64,000 bases of DNA, from NCBI RefSeq assembly GCF_010365865.1, contig NZ_CP048020.1, forward strand, positions 2,604,001 to 2,668,000, read 5' to 3'. The notes below the pieces were generated by a model that saw only the letters and a list, made by a program, of their open reading frames with translations, did not search any database and was not told where the DNA came from. A program made the translations under genes and the position numbers. Of the stretch, positions 34,947-43,874 are shown in pieces. This DNA comes from Treponema vincentii. GTDB taxonomy: Bacteria; Spirochaetota; Spirochaetia; Treponematales; Treponemataceae. The number at the start of each line of letters is the position of its first letter. The stretch's first letter is position 1.

Positions 34947-37524
34947 ATGAAGAATGCTTTACTGGTTCCCGGCGTTTTTTTCTTAAGCCTTTTAAGCGCG
35001 GTTGTTATCTTTGCCTTTTTTGGTGGAATAGCCTTGCGCTATGAAATGGCCGTTCCATTTGCATCAGAATCGGCGGGGTTGCTGCTCCTCTGCATGGCAC
35101 AAAAGGCGTGTTACGTACTCCCATTCGCGGTAATGATGGCCATTATCGGAGTGTATACATTCTTGATGAGACACCCTGCAAAGCTGAGCGTAGCACTTAC
35201 GCTGTTTCTTGTGTGTTTGATATTTACCGTAACGGTTATTGCACCGATCTGTTATGCGCAGTTTTCCGTCATCGAGAAAGCAATAGCAGCCTACAAAACA
35301 ACGGCACCCATCGACAAAGCGTTGGCCGCTTTTACAAGCAAACCGTTATTTCTGGCTTTATTACAGCAAGGTTCCGGCAGCCTCTTTTCTGATGTATATA
35401 CTGCCTATACGTTATATTTTACAACATACCTTTTGTTCACAGGTGCGCTTTTTTTCTGCGTTAGCTCATTTTGGTTTGCATGCATCATAACACGATGGAA
35501 TCTGTTCAACCTTCTTTTCTTACTTCTCCTTTCCGGTTGTTTGTTGCTCGTATACCCCTATATGCAGCTGGAAGGATTCCGAACCACGCTCTTTAATCTC
35601 CATATAACAAATTCGGAAAACAGCATATACGGGATTCCACTCGTTTTGTGCGTTGTTGCCGTAGTGTTCCATTCTATAGGCGTTTTAAAAAATACTGCTA
35701 ATATATTCAAAGACCAAAAAAAGGAGCGCTGCATAAAAATGCCTGAGATGTTAAAAGGGTGGCTGTCTGTTCTTATCCACTTTGTGATCGGACTTGGCTG
35801 CTGCCTTATATATGTGTTTTTTTTCAAAAAGATCGATGTACTGCCTCAGTTTTTTGTTAAGCCGGAGATTAGCGGAAACAGGAATCTTATTTATACGAAT
35901 TATGCCAAGCTTACTGGTTTCCGCCGTATTGATAGGATATGCCGTCATCTTCGGTACTTGCGGTCAAAATACCGTACCGAGGTTTTCCGACATATTACTT
36001 CGTTACTTAAAGGATGCATTTATTATGCTTTTTTCGTGTGTTACTATTTATATCATCTTTATAGAAATAGTATCGCCATTGCTGATGGACTATCGACGCT
36101 ACAGCGACTTTAAAACACATGATTACTACGATTTTATAAAAGAGACCGATATCTCATTACGTAACGGGGATGCCGAAAAAGCGTACGATAATGTGAAGGC
36201 TGCCCTAGGGATTTGGAAAAACAACCCCGACGCGTTACAGCTTTTTGATAAAGCTAAAGTATTGCATGAAGCATACGTGGCCGATCACAAGCGAAACAAT
36301 ATCAGCGAGACTGCTTCTGAGAGTGCCGACCCTGAAAATCTGACAGCGGAAGGCGCATTGTTTATCAGCAAGCGATTTATGAATAAATATGATTTTTACA
36401 CCGCGCATTATTATGCCATGCGGGCATACCAACTCAGCACCGAAAATGAGCCCTATCGTGAAGAAGCCTTACGACTGGCAGCACAAGCATGGAACCAGAT
36501 AGAAAAGGGAATTGCCGATCTTACTGCTGAATTTGATATACGTTTATACCAAGCAAAAAAAGCCGGATACGAGATGATCCAGCAGGGGAACTACATCAAA
36601 GCATATTACCAATTTGTAAATGCACAGCGTATGCTTGAGCAAAACAATCCGCTCAAAAGAGACCCCGATATAGACCGTTTTATAGACATTACCCGAAAAA
36701 AAGTGTTGGAAGAAGTTTTCTTTATTGATGAAACAGCCTCTCTGCCGCTTTTTGAAACAGCACGGAATATTCATTTTACCGCTCCGGCCTCGGGTACGAG
36801 AGCACCGGCACAGATAACAATAGAAGGTCTTTCTTATATCACCAACAACAATATTAAGGAAATATATGGAAGGAATTGTGAACTTACACAATACACCACC
36901 GACGGTAAGATTCTTTATCGGTCGCGGATTCCTTTCATCAAACTTATTCCGATTGAGAGCGCAGAAGGAGAGCCCATGCTCCGTATGCTATTCCAAGCCG
37001 TGGATAAACAGCGCGATAAAGTAGTGCTAAAACCTATCGTTCTGGAAGGAACAATGCCGATTGAGCGGCAGACATCTTTAAGACTGCCGTTTTCTTATAG
37101 CGATTTTGAACTTATTATTGCAGCTAATGAGGGTGAAAAGACCATGACGTTGCCGCAGCTGTACGCCTTCCGCCAGCGGGGAGGGCAATACGGCTTCCCT
37201 GGGCAAATATACCATCGGGAACTATTAGCAAGGATCAGCGATGTTTTTCTGATTTTGATTGTTTCAATTTATATGCTAGTATTGGCGTGGCGCTTCCGTA
37301 TCCCGCCGCACCGTCAATTTAAGCATTCATGGGCGCTGGCTTTTCCGCTCTTTTTTGTAGCAGCAACCGGATTTGTAGAGGCAGGACGGTATTGTGCCCG
37401 CCTCGTAATTGCCCTGCTTACCGACGTATCTTATAGCCTATCGCCGTTACTGCTATTACTTGCATACACACTCTGTTTTATCGGAATGTGCTTCCTTTTT
37501 ATCGGTCAGCGCTCGGAAACCTAA
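34947..37524 (+). CDS. Large membrane protein with a helical-repeat domain (one +1 frameshift)
   Basis: Two frames join at T6 (35850-35855): the first ends CLIYVFFFKKIDVLPQF and the second continues LSRRLAETGILFIRIMPSLL. Removing one T gives about 858 residues. The N-terminal 370 residues contain eight or so membrane helices. A soluble region follows with TPR-like helices (RNGDAEKAYDNVKAALGIWK and after) and a beta-rich part. Three helices end the protein (ISDVFLILIVSIYMLVLAW and after). I do not recognise a family. It lies 77 bases after modC and its end overlaps the convergent pheT by 4 bases. The topology suggests an envelope transporter or sensor, but nothing catalytic is visible. Confidence 0.6.
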
Positions 37525-39263
37525 GAGTTCTTCTTCAGATGACCAAGGATACTTTCGATATCGAGCTCTCCCGCAAAGGCCGGAACGGTAACAGACCAGT
37601 TTTCTAACACTTGCGGATGCAATTCGCCGAAAATGCCGATTTGTTTCCCATCGGCAAGAACCCCCGCCTGTCGCCCTTCGATAAAGCGCGGGTCGTGCGT
37701 TTCACATACGTTGTAGTCCATTTGCAGATAGTACAATAAACCGGCGACAAGGCTGGCGGCTTCGTTAAAGTTGGCATCTTGGTTTACGGTCAGAAAACCG
37801 AGGCTTTGGCGGGTGCGCGTACCGGTATTTTCTTCGGGAGCAAGGTACGCGATTTTCCCCGTTTCAAAGATACGGTGCGGATAGACCGCATTTCCCGAAA
37901 CCGTTTCTGCGGATAAGAGCGACGGAATGATGGACGGGCGGACAAACTGATAGTTTTCCGACATGGGGTTTGCAATTTCGATTACCCCCGTTCCGTCTAT
38001 ATTCATGCGGTCGATGTAGTCCTTTTTTGAGCCGAGATAGTTAAAAATCATCTCTTGATAGCCGAAGCCGACCATCAAACTTTTAATCTTTCTGCTCAGC
38101 TGGGTAACCGGAGAGAGCCGCCCGATGGTAAATTCCCGCGGCGTTTCCGGCTCAAAGAACTCGACGGTTTTACCCATCATCACGTCTTCGATAATATCCA
38201 CTTCGTGTAAAAAGTCGTTCCGGTATGCAGGCGGCATCAGCGACAGACAATCCCCCTCGACGGTAACGGTGTTGTCCATACGCTCTAACGCTTCCACAAT
38301 GTCCTGCGCCGAAAGCTCCGTTCCGAGGAGCTTATTGACGGCATGAACCGTCGTCTTTGTCGGCTCTTGGAAGTAAAGCGGCGTAGTAATCGTCTTACCG
38401 AAGCCCGTGTCATACGGATATTCTACGCTGACCGGTAAAATCGTGTATCCCGCATCGGAAAAATCGCAGGCAACAATGTTGGTTGCAAGCAGCAGAGAGG
38501 GCATATCGGTACCGGTCAGCTCAACCAACAGGTCGGCATCCCCCGGCTGTACCGCGCCGATCTCCGCACTGTTGATAATCGGCGCCATTGAAAGCACACC
38601 GCCCTTTGAATCCGATAAGAGCGGTACCTTCTTCATATCTTTGAGTATCCAGCCGTATTCCTTGCCTTTCGGGTGTTCGGTGATAATGCGCTCACACGTC
38701 ATTTCGGTGTCGAATCCGAGCGGTCTAAACGAGGTTGTGTGTGGGTCAACAGCGCGGTAGTGTACCGGCCAATTGATCAGTTCACTGCGGTACACTCCCA
38801 TCGACACGGAACGGCGTTTTCGGCCGAAGTTCCAGCACAGTTTTTCCTGTGTTTGGATAATATCTTTCAGCATAGCATCGTCGATGGGCTTACCCGAAAT
38901 GACAAACGCCGTCATAAAGGGGCGGATATGCTGTAATTCGGGGTCTACGGTTACTATCCGTTTTCCGGAATCCTTCCGCTCGCTCAATGTCGATAAAAAT
39001 GCTTGATACCGAGCTTTGTTTGAAGCACCTCCCGTGTGCATACGCAAAAGGCGAGCAAGCCCCGCTGTTGACCACAGGTCGGGACGGTTGGTATCGTTTA
39101 ATTCAATTTTTATAATGCGTTCATCTTGCGGTGCTGCTGCGGAAGGAGCTTCGTCCAGCTCCGCCTTTGCAGAGCTTAATAAGTGTTCAAATTCGGGGGA
39201 ATAATCGTATTTTTTTCCTAATAAATTGAAAAAAAGCTGTTCATTTACATCGATCTTGGGCAT
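37521..39263 (-). CDS. pheT: Phenylalanyl-tRNA synthetase beta chain, archaeal/eukaryal type
   Basis: The 580-residue protein begins MPKIDVNEQLFFNLLGKKYD, has the B3/B4 editing region (NFGRKRRSVSMGVYRSELIN), a B5 domain (PPAYRNDFLHEVDIIEDVMM) and a catalytic-like fold with EIANPMSENYQFVRPSIIPS. It lacks the bacterial N-terminal EMAP and C-terminal anticodon-binding domains; bacterial PheT has about 800 residues. This short form is typical of archaea and eukaryotes and is known from spirochaetes. It pairs with PheS, which is not in the window. The ATG follows AAAGGAT. Confidence 0.92.
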   Translation of the reverse strand: MPKIDVNEQLFFNLLGKKYDYSPEFEHLLSSAKAELDEAPSAAAPQDERIIKIELNDTNRPDLWSTAGLARLLRMHTGGASNKARYQAFLSTLSERKDSGKRIVTVDPELQHIRPFMTAFVISGKPIDDAMLKDIIQTQEKLCWNFGRKRRSVSMGVYRSELINWPVHYRAVDPHTTSFRPLGFDTEMTCERIITEHPKGKEYGWILKDMKKVPLLSDSKGGVLSMAPIINSAEIGAVQPGDADLLVELTGTDMPSLLLATNIVACDFSDAGYTILPVSVEYPYDTGFGKTITTPLYFQEPTKTTVHAVNKLLGTELSAQDIVEALERMDNTVTVEGDCLSLMPPAYRNDFLHEVDIIEDVMMGKTVEFFEPETPREFTIGRLSPVTQLSRKIKSLMVGFGYQEMIFNYLGSKKDYIDRMNIDGTGVIEIANPMSENYQFVRPSIIPSLLSAETVSGNAVYPHRIFETGKIAYLAPEENTGTRTRQSLGFLTVNQDANFNEAASLVAGLLYYLQMDYNVCETHDPRFIEGRQAGVLADGKQIGIFGELHPQVLENWSVTVPAFAGELDIESILGHLKKNS

Positions 39264-39410
39264 AGTCTATCCTTTTTTAATATGACTGAGCTGAGGCAAA
39301 TGCTAAAACACACGGTTCACAATGCCTCTGAAACAATTCACATATAATAATATTGAAAGAGTATATGCAATATGCTTCTGTTTGACAAGAATAGTACGAG
39401 ATTGGTTATC

Positions 39411-39448
39411 GGGCACCTCTAAAAATATAACCGAGCTTTTAGAGGTCA
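39411..39448. repeat. CTCTAAAA stem-loop repeat, copy 4
   Basis: GGGCACCTCTAAAAA (39411-39425), loop TATAACCGAGC, then TTTTAGAGGTCA. The stem ACCTCTAAAA/TTTTAGAGGT is the best-preserved copy. It lies downstream of the DUF1275 gene and upstream of pheT, both on the minus strand. Confidence 0.72.
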
Positions 39449-39479
39449 TTATCGTATTTTCAAGCAGCCGCTTTTTGCT

Positions 39480-40190
39480 CTACGCAAGCCGTTCCTCTCT
39501 TTGTAACATTATAAATGCGATAAGAATAAAGAGCTCACACAATAAAATCGATTTCTCCGCATAGTATTTTATGGCAATAAATCCAAATGAAACGCCAATG
39601 CCGAAACTTGCAATGATGAGAAAGTATTTAAAGCACGAGTGCAGGTATTTTATATCTTTTGTTGTTCGATACTTTGCAAAATTTATCATGCAGCTTTTTA
39701 AGTTGCCGGTAATCATTGTGGTTGCTATCGGATTGCCGTCAACCTTATCGAAGTTGGCAACCTGTAGCGCTGCAATAAAAGAAATAACGGAATTAATAAT
39801 ATCATGTCGGAAGTAAGAACCGATTAATCCGATTGTAGCAATAACCAATAATTCAAATACTAATACCATAACCATCCGTGCATAATTTTTAACATAATGC
39901 TTATTTTTAAAAAATTCTGAGATAAATATACCGATCGCAAACGTAACAATGGGTATGATATATTTAAGGGCTTTATGAGGTTCCCAACTAGCAACTGAGA
40001 TAAATAGTAGCACAACATTACCGGTTTGCGCATTCGCAAATACTTTACCTTTTAATAGATAAGAGTAAGCATCCAAGAAGCCTCCTACCAAAGAGAGGCA
40101 TACGCCGATTACAATATTGTCATGCAGTTTTTCTTCTTGTATTTGTACCGTATCCACCTGTACATCCGTTAAAAAGTCTTTAAAAGTCAA
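39480..40190 (-). CDS. DUF1275 (YoaK-like) membrane protein
   Basis: The 236-residue protein has six to seven hydrophobic segments. The DUF1275 start follows a short cytoplasmic N-terminus: CLSLVGGFLDAYSYLLKGKV followed by FANAQTGNVVLLFISVA. The pattern GGxxDAxxY and AxxQTGNxxxL is diagnostic for this family of unknown function. It is flanked by a repeat on one side and the foldback cluster on the other. Codon use is more AT-rich than its neighbours, which may mean horizontal gain. Confidence 0.85.
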   Translation of the reverse strand: MTFKDFLTDVQVDTVQIQEEKLHDNIVIGVCLSLVGGFLDAYSYLLKGKVFANAQTGNVVLLFISVASWEPHKALKYIIPIVTFAIGIFISEFFKNKHYVKNYARMVMVLVFELLVIATIGLIGSYFRHDIINSVISFIAALQVANFDKVDGNPIATTMITGNLKSCMINFAKYRTTKDIKYLHSCFKYFLIIASFGIGVSFGFIAIKYYAEKSILLCELFILIAFIMLQREERLA

Positions 40191-40280
40191 AATCTTTAAA
40201 AATGTATAGGTATGATAGGGCTAAACTTATCACCTGTCAACAGTTGCAGAAACAGATGTCATAGAAACAGAGAACCCCTT

Positions 40281-40420
40281 CCGTAAGCCTTTTGAAATAG
40301 CCTGTCCAGAAGTGTACATCCGTGTACACTTCTGGACGCGAGTTTTTGCGGCGCAAAAACGTCGCTTCTGCGTGGAACCACCGCCCTCCGTGGCGGTTCT
40401 GAAATACCATTTGCCGTAAG
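40281..40420. repeat. Hairpin cluster upstream of foldback element 1
   Basis: A 20-base unit CCGTAAGCCTTTTGAAATAG starts at 40281 and is repeated exactly at 40414-40433. After the first copy come a perfect 15-bp hairpin with a 4-base loop (40304-40318 with 40323-40337), an 8-9 bp hairpin (40342-40350 with 40352-40360) and a 6-bp hairpin (40380-40385 with 40392-40397). Part of the 422-base gap between DUF1275 and the LysM gene. No gene is credible here. Confidence 0.75.
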
Positions 40421-40542
40421 CCTTTTGAAATAGGCGAGGTATATCCGAGGCGCGAGAAAAAATTAACCGCAGGCGTATCTTTGATACGTTGAGGATTAAT
40501 TTTTTCGAAGCAACGAAGGAGATACCCGCATATTTCAAAAGG
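40421..40542. repeat. 122-bp foldback element, copy 1
   Basis: The outer arms 40421-40446 and 40518-40542 are inverted repeats with few mismatches, beginning CCTTTTGAAATAGGCG. Inside is a perfect 11-bp A/T stem (40456-40466 with 40496-40506), and inside that a 6-bp hairpin CGTATC/GATACG (40474-40479 with 40483-40488). The same three-level layout and length occur at 56098-56220. No coding frame is seen. Confidence 0.78.
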
Positions 40543-40612
40543 AATTTCCTTTTGTCTTGACCAAGATACGCCGATACTATAAAAGTAAGGTTTTAATAGA
40601 AGGAGTAGTGTA

Positions 40613-41653
40613 ATGGCAGCTAAAATAGGCATAAAACTCGCAGATGGAATGTTTCTTCCCATTATGGACGACGATGCATCAGCCTCTGAAACGCTTGAAT
40701 TAACTACGGTACGCGATAATCAACGGAGTGTACAAATTAATTTGTTCAAAAAAAAGAGGATGATACTTCTGATCCCTTGTATATCGGTTCGCTGATTGTT
40801 GAAGATATTCAAGAGAAGACAGCCGGAGAACCAACAATAGAATTAAAATTGGTCCTTGACGAAGATAAAAAATCTTTCTGCTGAGGCTGTCGATAAAGAT
40901 TCGGGTTCACACCAAGCGTTGCGAGTGTCATTGGAAACATTTGCAGATCAAGCATTCGATGATCTTGATTTTGATTTGAGTTCGGAAACGGCTGATGCTG
41001 ATATCGACCTTTCCTCTGCCAACATAAACGCTGATGATAATTCTGAAACTCATCCTGAGTTTTCTGCTGCAACTTTTTATACCGATGAAGACGATGAAAA
41101 AGAACCGCAGCCGAAACGTGGAATACCGGCTTGGCTTTTAATTCTCCTTATTCTACTCGGTATTGCCGCATTAGTTCTCGGCATTCTATTGTTAACGAAA
41201 AAGAATCTTAGCAATGATGACCATCCGATGGCCGTGCAACCTGAGGTGGCTGCAGTTATACCGTCTCAAAAACATCCCATACAAGAACAACCAGCGTCAA
41301 ATACGGCACCTTCATTACCGGCGGATAAAGCGGTAACCGAACCTCCTGCTCCTCAACCGGCAGGCCCCGTTCCAATAGAGCAGCCGGTGCCGTCGCAGCC
41401 TGTTCAGCCGGAACAACCGGTAAAACAAGAACCGCCCGTTCAGCAGACTAAGCCAGCGGTAAAAGAACCGGCTGCGTCCGGATCAGGACAGAAAGCAATC
41501 CGTTATAAACTTCGTTGGGGCGATACACTCTGGGATTTATCGGAAACGTATTACCGCAATCCGTGGCTGTATACGAAGATTGCAAAGCATAACAAACTGA
41601 AAAATCCTGATTTAATCATTTCGGGAACCTATATTGAAATTCCTCCGCAGTAA
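40613..41653 (+). pseudogene. Hsp70-substrate-domain-like / LysM membrane protein (two compensating frameshifts)
   Basis: Three frames join into about 346 residues. The first (GIKLADGMFLPIMDDD, LELTTVRDNQRSVQINLF) runs to A8 at 40748-40755, where one A seems missing. The second (EDDTSDPLYIGSLIVEDIQE) runs to A6 at 40867-40872, where one A is extra. The third contains LSAEAVDKDSGSHQALRVSL, a membrane helix (PAWLLILLILLGIAALVLGI), a Pro/Gln-rich linker and a C-terminal LysM domain (RYKLRWGDTLWDLSETYYRN). The N-terminal 105 residues resemble the beta-sandwich substrate-binding part of DnaK (TTVRDNQ, LIVEDI, LDEDKNLSAEA). It is probably a cytoplasmic peptide-binding module tied to a periplasmic peptidoglycan-binding domain. 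The compensating pair points to sequence error. Confidence 0.65.
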
Positions 41654-41663
41654 GATATTATTT

Positions 41664-41705
41664 GGCAAGCAAGAGCGTTTTCCGCGCTCTTGCTTGCCTC
41701 TTTTT
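41664..41705 (+). terminator. Strong intrinsic terminator after the LysM gene
   Basis: A perfect 14-bp stem (GGCAAGCAAGAGCG, 41664-41677, with 41685-41698) has a 7-base loop and is followed by TCTTTTT. It lies inside the longest possible reading frame of slt, so the slt start must be judged with this in mind. Confidence 0.85.
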
Positions 41706-43874
41706 CCGTTCCGGCTTTCCCTCTTTTCTCTATTTCTCTTCATAACTTCCGTTGCAGCCTGTGCAGCCGATAAAGGCGCTGTTCTATTAAAAAACTTAAA
41801 AGCAGGAAACTATGACTTTTTTTTAAAGGCGGACAACGCGGCTTACCGCAGCGTCAAAATGATGGGACGCGGCAGCGCCTACTATGTCGGGTTGCACTTG
41901 AAACGTGCAGGATATGAACAAGCCGCTCGTTTTTACTTTGACCTTGGAGAAAAGCAATATGAGGCGCCGCTGAACCGACTGTGCCGCGAAGAATTATACG
42001 CAACAGGCGCCCCTGCCGACCGCTTACAATCCGTACAAAAACGCTTGCAGGAACTTGCCGGAACGCCTACTGCATTTGGGCAAGAAGATCCGACACAGGC
42101 TGAAAAAGAGCGGTTATCGTTATTGAAAATTCGGCTCCTTTTGCAAATGGGCGCTTACGACAACATTACACAAGCGCCGGAAACCTTGTATCTTACCGGC
42201 CCGCTGACGGCGGAGCTTGTCGATGCCTTTCCTCACTTCGGTAAAGACCTGCCGCCATTTTTATATAAGCTCGCCGAAGCCCGCATAGCGGTTTTTGAAA
42301 AACGCTATACGGGAGCATGGAGTTCCATACAAGAAGCTTTCGGCATAGAGCATACGTTTGCAGGACTCGCCTCCCCTGCACTGCTTTCCGATATCGGTAA
42401 GACGGGCGTTTACGGCGCCGAAAACAGCGCCGAGGCGGCTGCTTTTTTTGAAGATTTTGCAGCGCAGGTACGAGTAGCAGTTTCCAACAGACAGCTTTCC
42501 GATATCGACGCACACCGTTGTCTCTTCTATACTCTATTCTATGAAGCCCGTTGCCGGGCGAAAATCGGCGGCGCTGCGCAACGTGAACAAGCCGTAAAAC
42601 TTTTCTTACAGGCAGCAGAACTGGCCGATTCCGCTTCCGACTTTGATTCTTCGATGTGGTACTATCTGGATACCATGCGAATGCTCGGCTTATCCCGTTA
42701 CCTCAAAGCGCTGGCGGATACGGCAGCCCGCTGGAAAAACCCCGCATGGTACGCCGATTTGGTACAATCGTTACGGGCGCAGCTGACTGCGGCAAAGGAC
42801 TGGAAAAACTTAGAAACACTCCATACGGTGTTAGCAAAAACAACATTGCCGGAGCAGCGGGCTGCCGTTGCTTACACGCTTGCCTGCGCCGGACAGCTTC
42901 CGCCGGACAGAACGGCACGGTTACTGCAAGAAGCCGCCGGTGAATCGCACGATGCGCTGTATTACCGAATTTTAGGAACATACCGGCTCGGCGGCGCTCA
43001 GCTGTTGAAAGACAGTTTTAACTTTTACAGTGCAAGCAATGGGCAAACGCAATCCGGCAGACGTACACAATCCCCCGGCACACAAGCGCAAGCCGGTGAA
43101 TCGCACACTCAGGCCGACGCGGGCAAAGCGCAAACAAACACATTTTCTCCTCAAGAGGCGCGGACGTATATTGACGGCTTGCTTCATTTCGGCTTATACG
43201 ATATGGTCTATCCCCGCATTGTTGCCGTGTATCCGTCGATTTCCGCTGAAGAAGCACTACAAATCGCCCGCACGTTGGCTAGTGAAGGCCGCTATGCCGA
43301 TTCGATACGGGTGATCCGCTTCTCGTTAAAAAATCAGGAAGATGCGGCAACAAAGGAGCAGCTTGAGCTGTTGTATCCCCGTCCGTGGGGTGAACTTGTC
43401 TCGAAATACGCCGCGGAATATGGGCTGCCGGAATATCTGTTGTATGCGTTAATAAGAAGCGAGAGCTTTTTTCAGCATCAGGTCGTATCAGGGGCAGGCG
43501 CTATCGGTCTTACACAGCTGATGCCCGCTACAGCTGCGGATATCGCAAAGAAGTTAAAGGTTGCAGATTACAGCCTTACCGATCCTGAAATAAATATCAG
43601 ATTCGGTGCCTATTATCTTGCGGAAATGATCCGCCGATCCGATAACCGTATTATGCCTGCCTGCTTTGCGTACAATGCGGGCATCTCGCGCGTGCGCGGA
43701 TGGCAAAAAAAAGCGCAAGGCCTGCCGGAAGATCTCTTTTTGGAAAGTTTGGAATACGCCGAAACACGGGATTACGGACGAAAACTACTGTCCGCTGCAA
43801 CGGTATACGGAGTACTCTATTATTCGGAAGAGCCGGAGGATATTGTGCGGCTCTTTTTTAAGGAACTGTTATGA
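41694..43874 (+). CDS. slt: Soluble lytic murein transglycosylase (Slt-like)
   Basis: The C-terminal 170 residues are a GH23 lytic transglycosylase domain: YALIRSESFFQHQVVSGAGA with the catalytic Glu (SES), IGLTQLMPATAADIAKKL and ACFAYNAGISRVRGWQ. A long helical, repeat-rich region precedes it, as in Slt70, after a signal peptide (LSLFSLFLFITSVAACA). It cleaves peptidoglycan glycan strands to 1,6-anhydro ends in the periplasm. The start is uncertain: TTG 41634 would overlap the LysM gene and read through the terminator; TTG 41694 gives a compact signal peptide but has no good ribosome site. A Gln/Thr-rich patch lies near 43035-43150. It overlaps uppP by 4 bases. Confidence 0.88.
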   Translation: MPLFPFRLSLFSLFLFITSVAACAADKGAVLLKNLKAGNYDFFLKADNAAYRSVKMMGRGSAYYVGLHLKRAGYEQAARFYFDLGEKQYEAPLNRLCREELYATGAPADRLQSVQKRLQELAGTPTAFGQEDPTQAEKERLSLLKIRLLLQMGAYDNITQAPETLYLTGPLTAELVDAFPHFGKDLPPFLYKLAEARIAVFEKRYTGAWSSIQEAFGIEHTFAGLASPALLSDIGKTGVYGAENSAEAAAFFEDFAAQVRVAVSNRQLSDIDAHRCLFYTLFYEARCRAKIGGAAQREQAVKLFLQAAELADSASDFDSSMWYYLDTMRMLGLSRYLKALADTAARWKNPAWYADLVQSLRAQLTAAKDWKNLETLHTVLAKTTLPEQRAAVAYTLACAGQLPPDRTARLLQEAAGESHDALYYRILGTYRLGGAQLLKDSFNFYSASNGQTQSGRRTQSPGTQAQAGESHTQADAGKAQTNTFSPQEARTYIDGLLHFGLYDMVYPRIVAVYPSISAEEALQIARTLASEGRYADSIRVIRFSLKNQEDAATKEQLELLYPRPWGELVSKYAAEYGLPEYLLYALIRSESFFQHQVVSGAGAIGLTQLMPATAADIAKKLKVADYSLTDPEINIRFGAYYLAEMIRRSDNRIMPACFAYNAGISRVRGWQKKAQGLPEDLFLESLEYAETRDYGRKLLSAATVYGVLYYSEEPEDIVRLFFKELL

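Noticed and set aside
40237-40662. 141- and 102-codon frames across the foldback cluster
   Set aside because: They are by-products of the inverted repeats.
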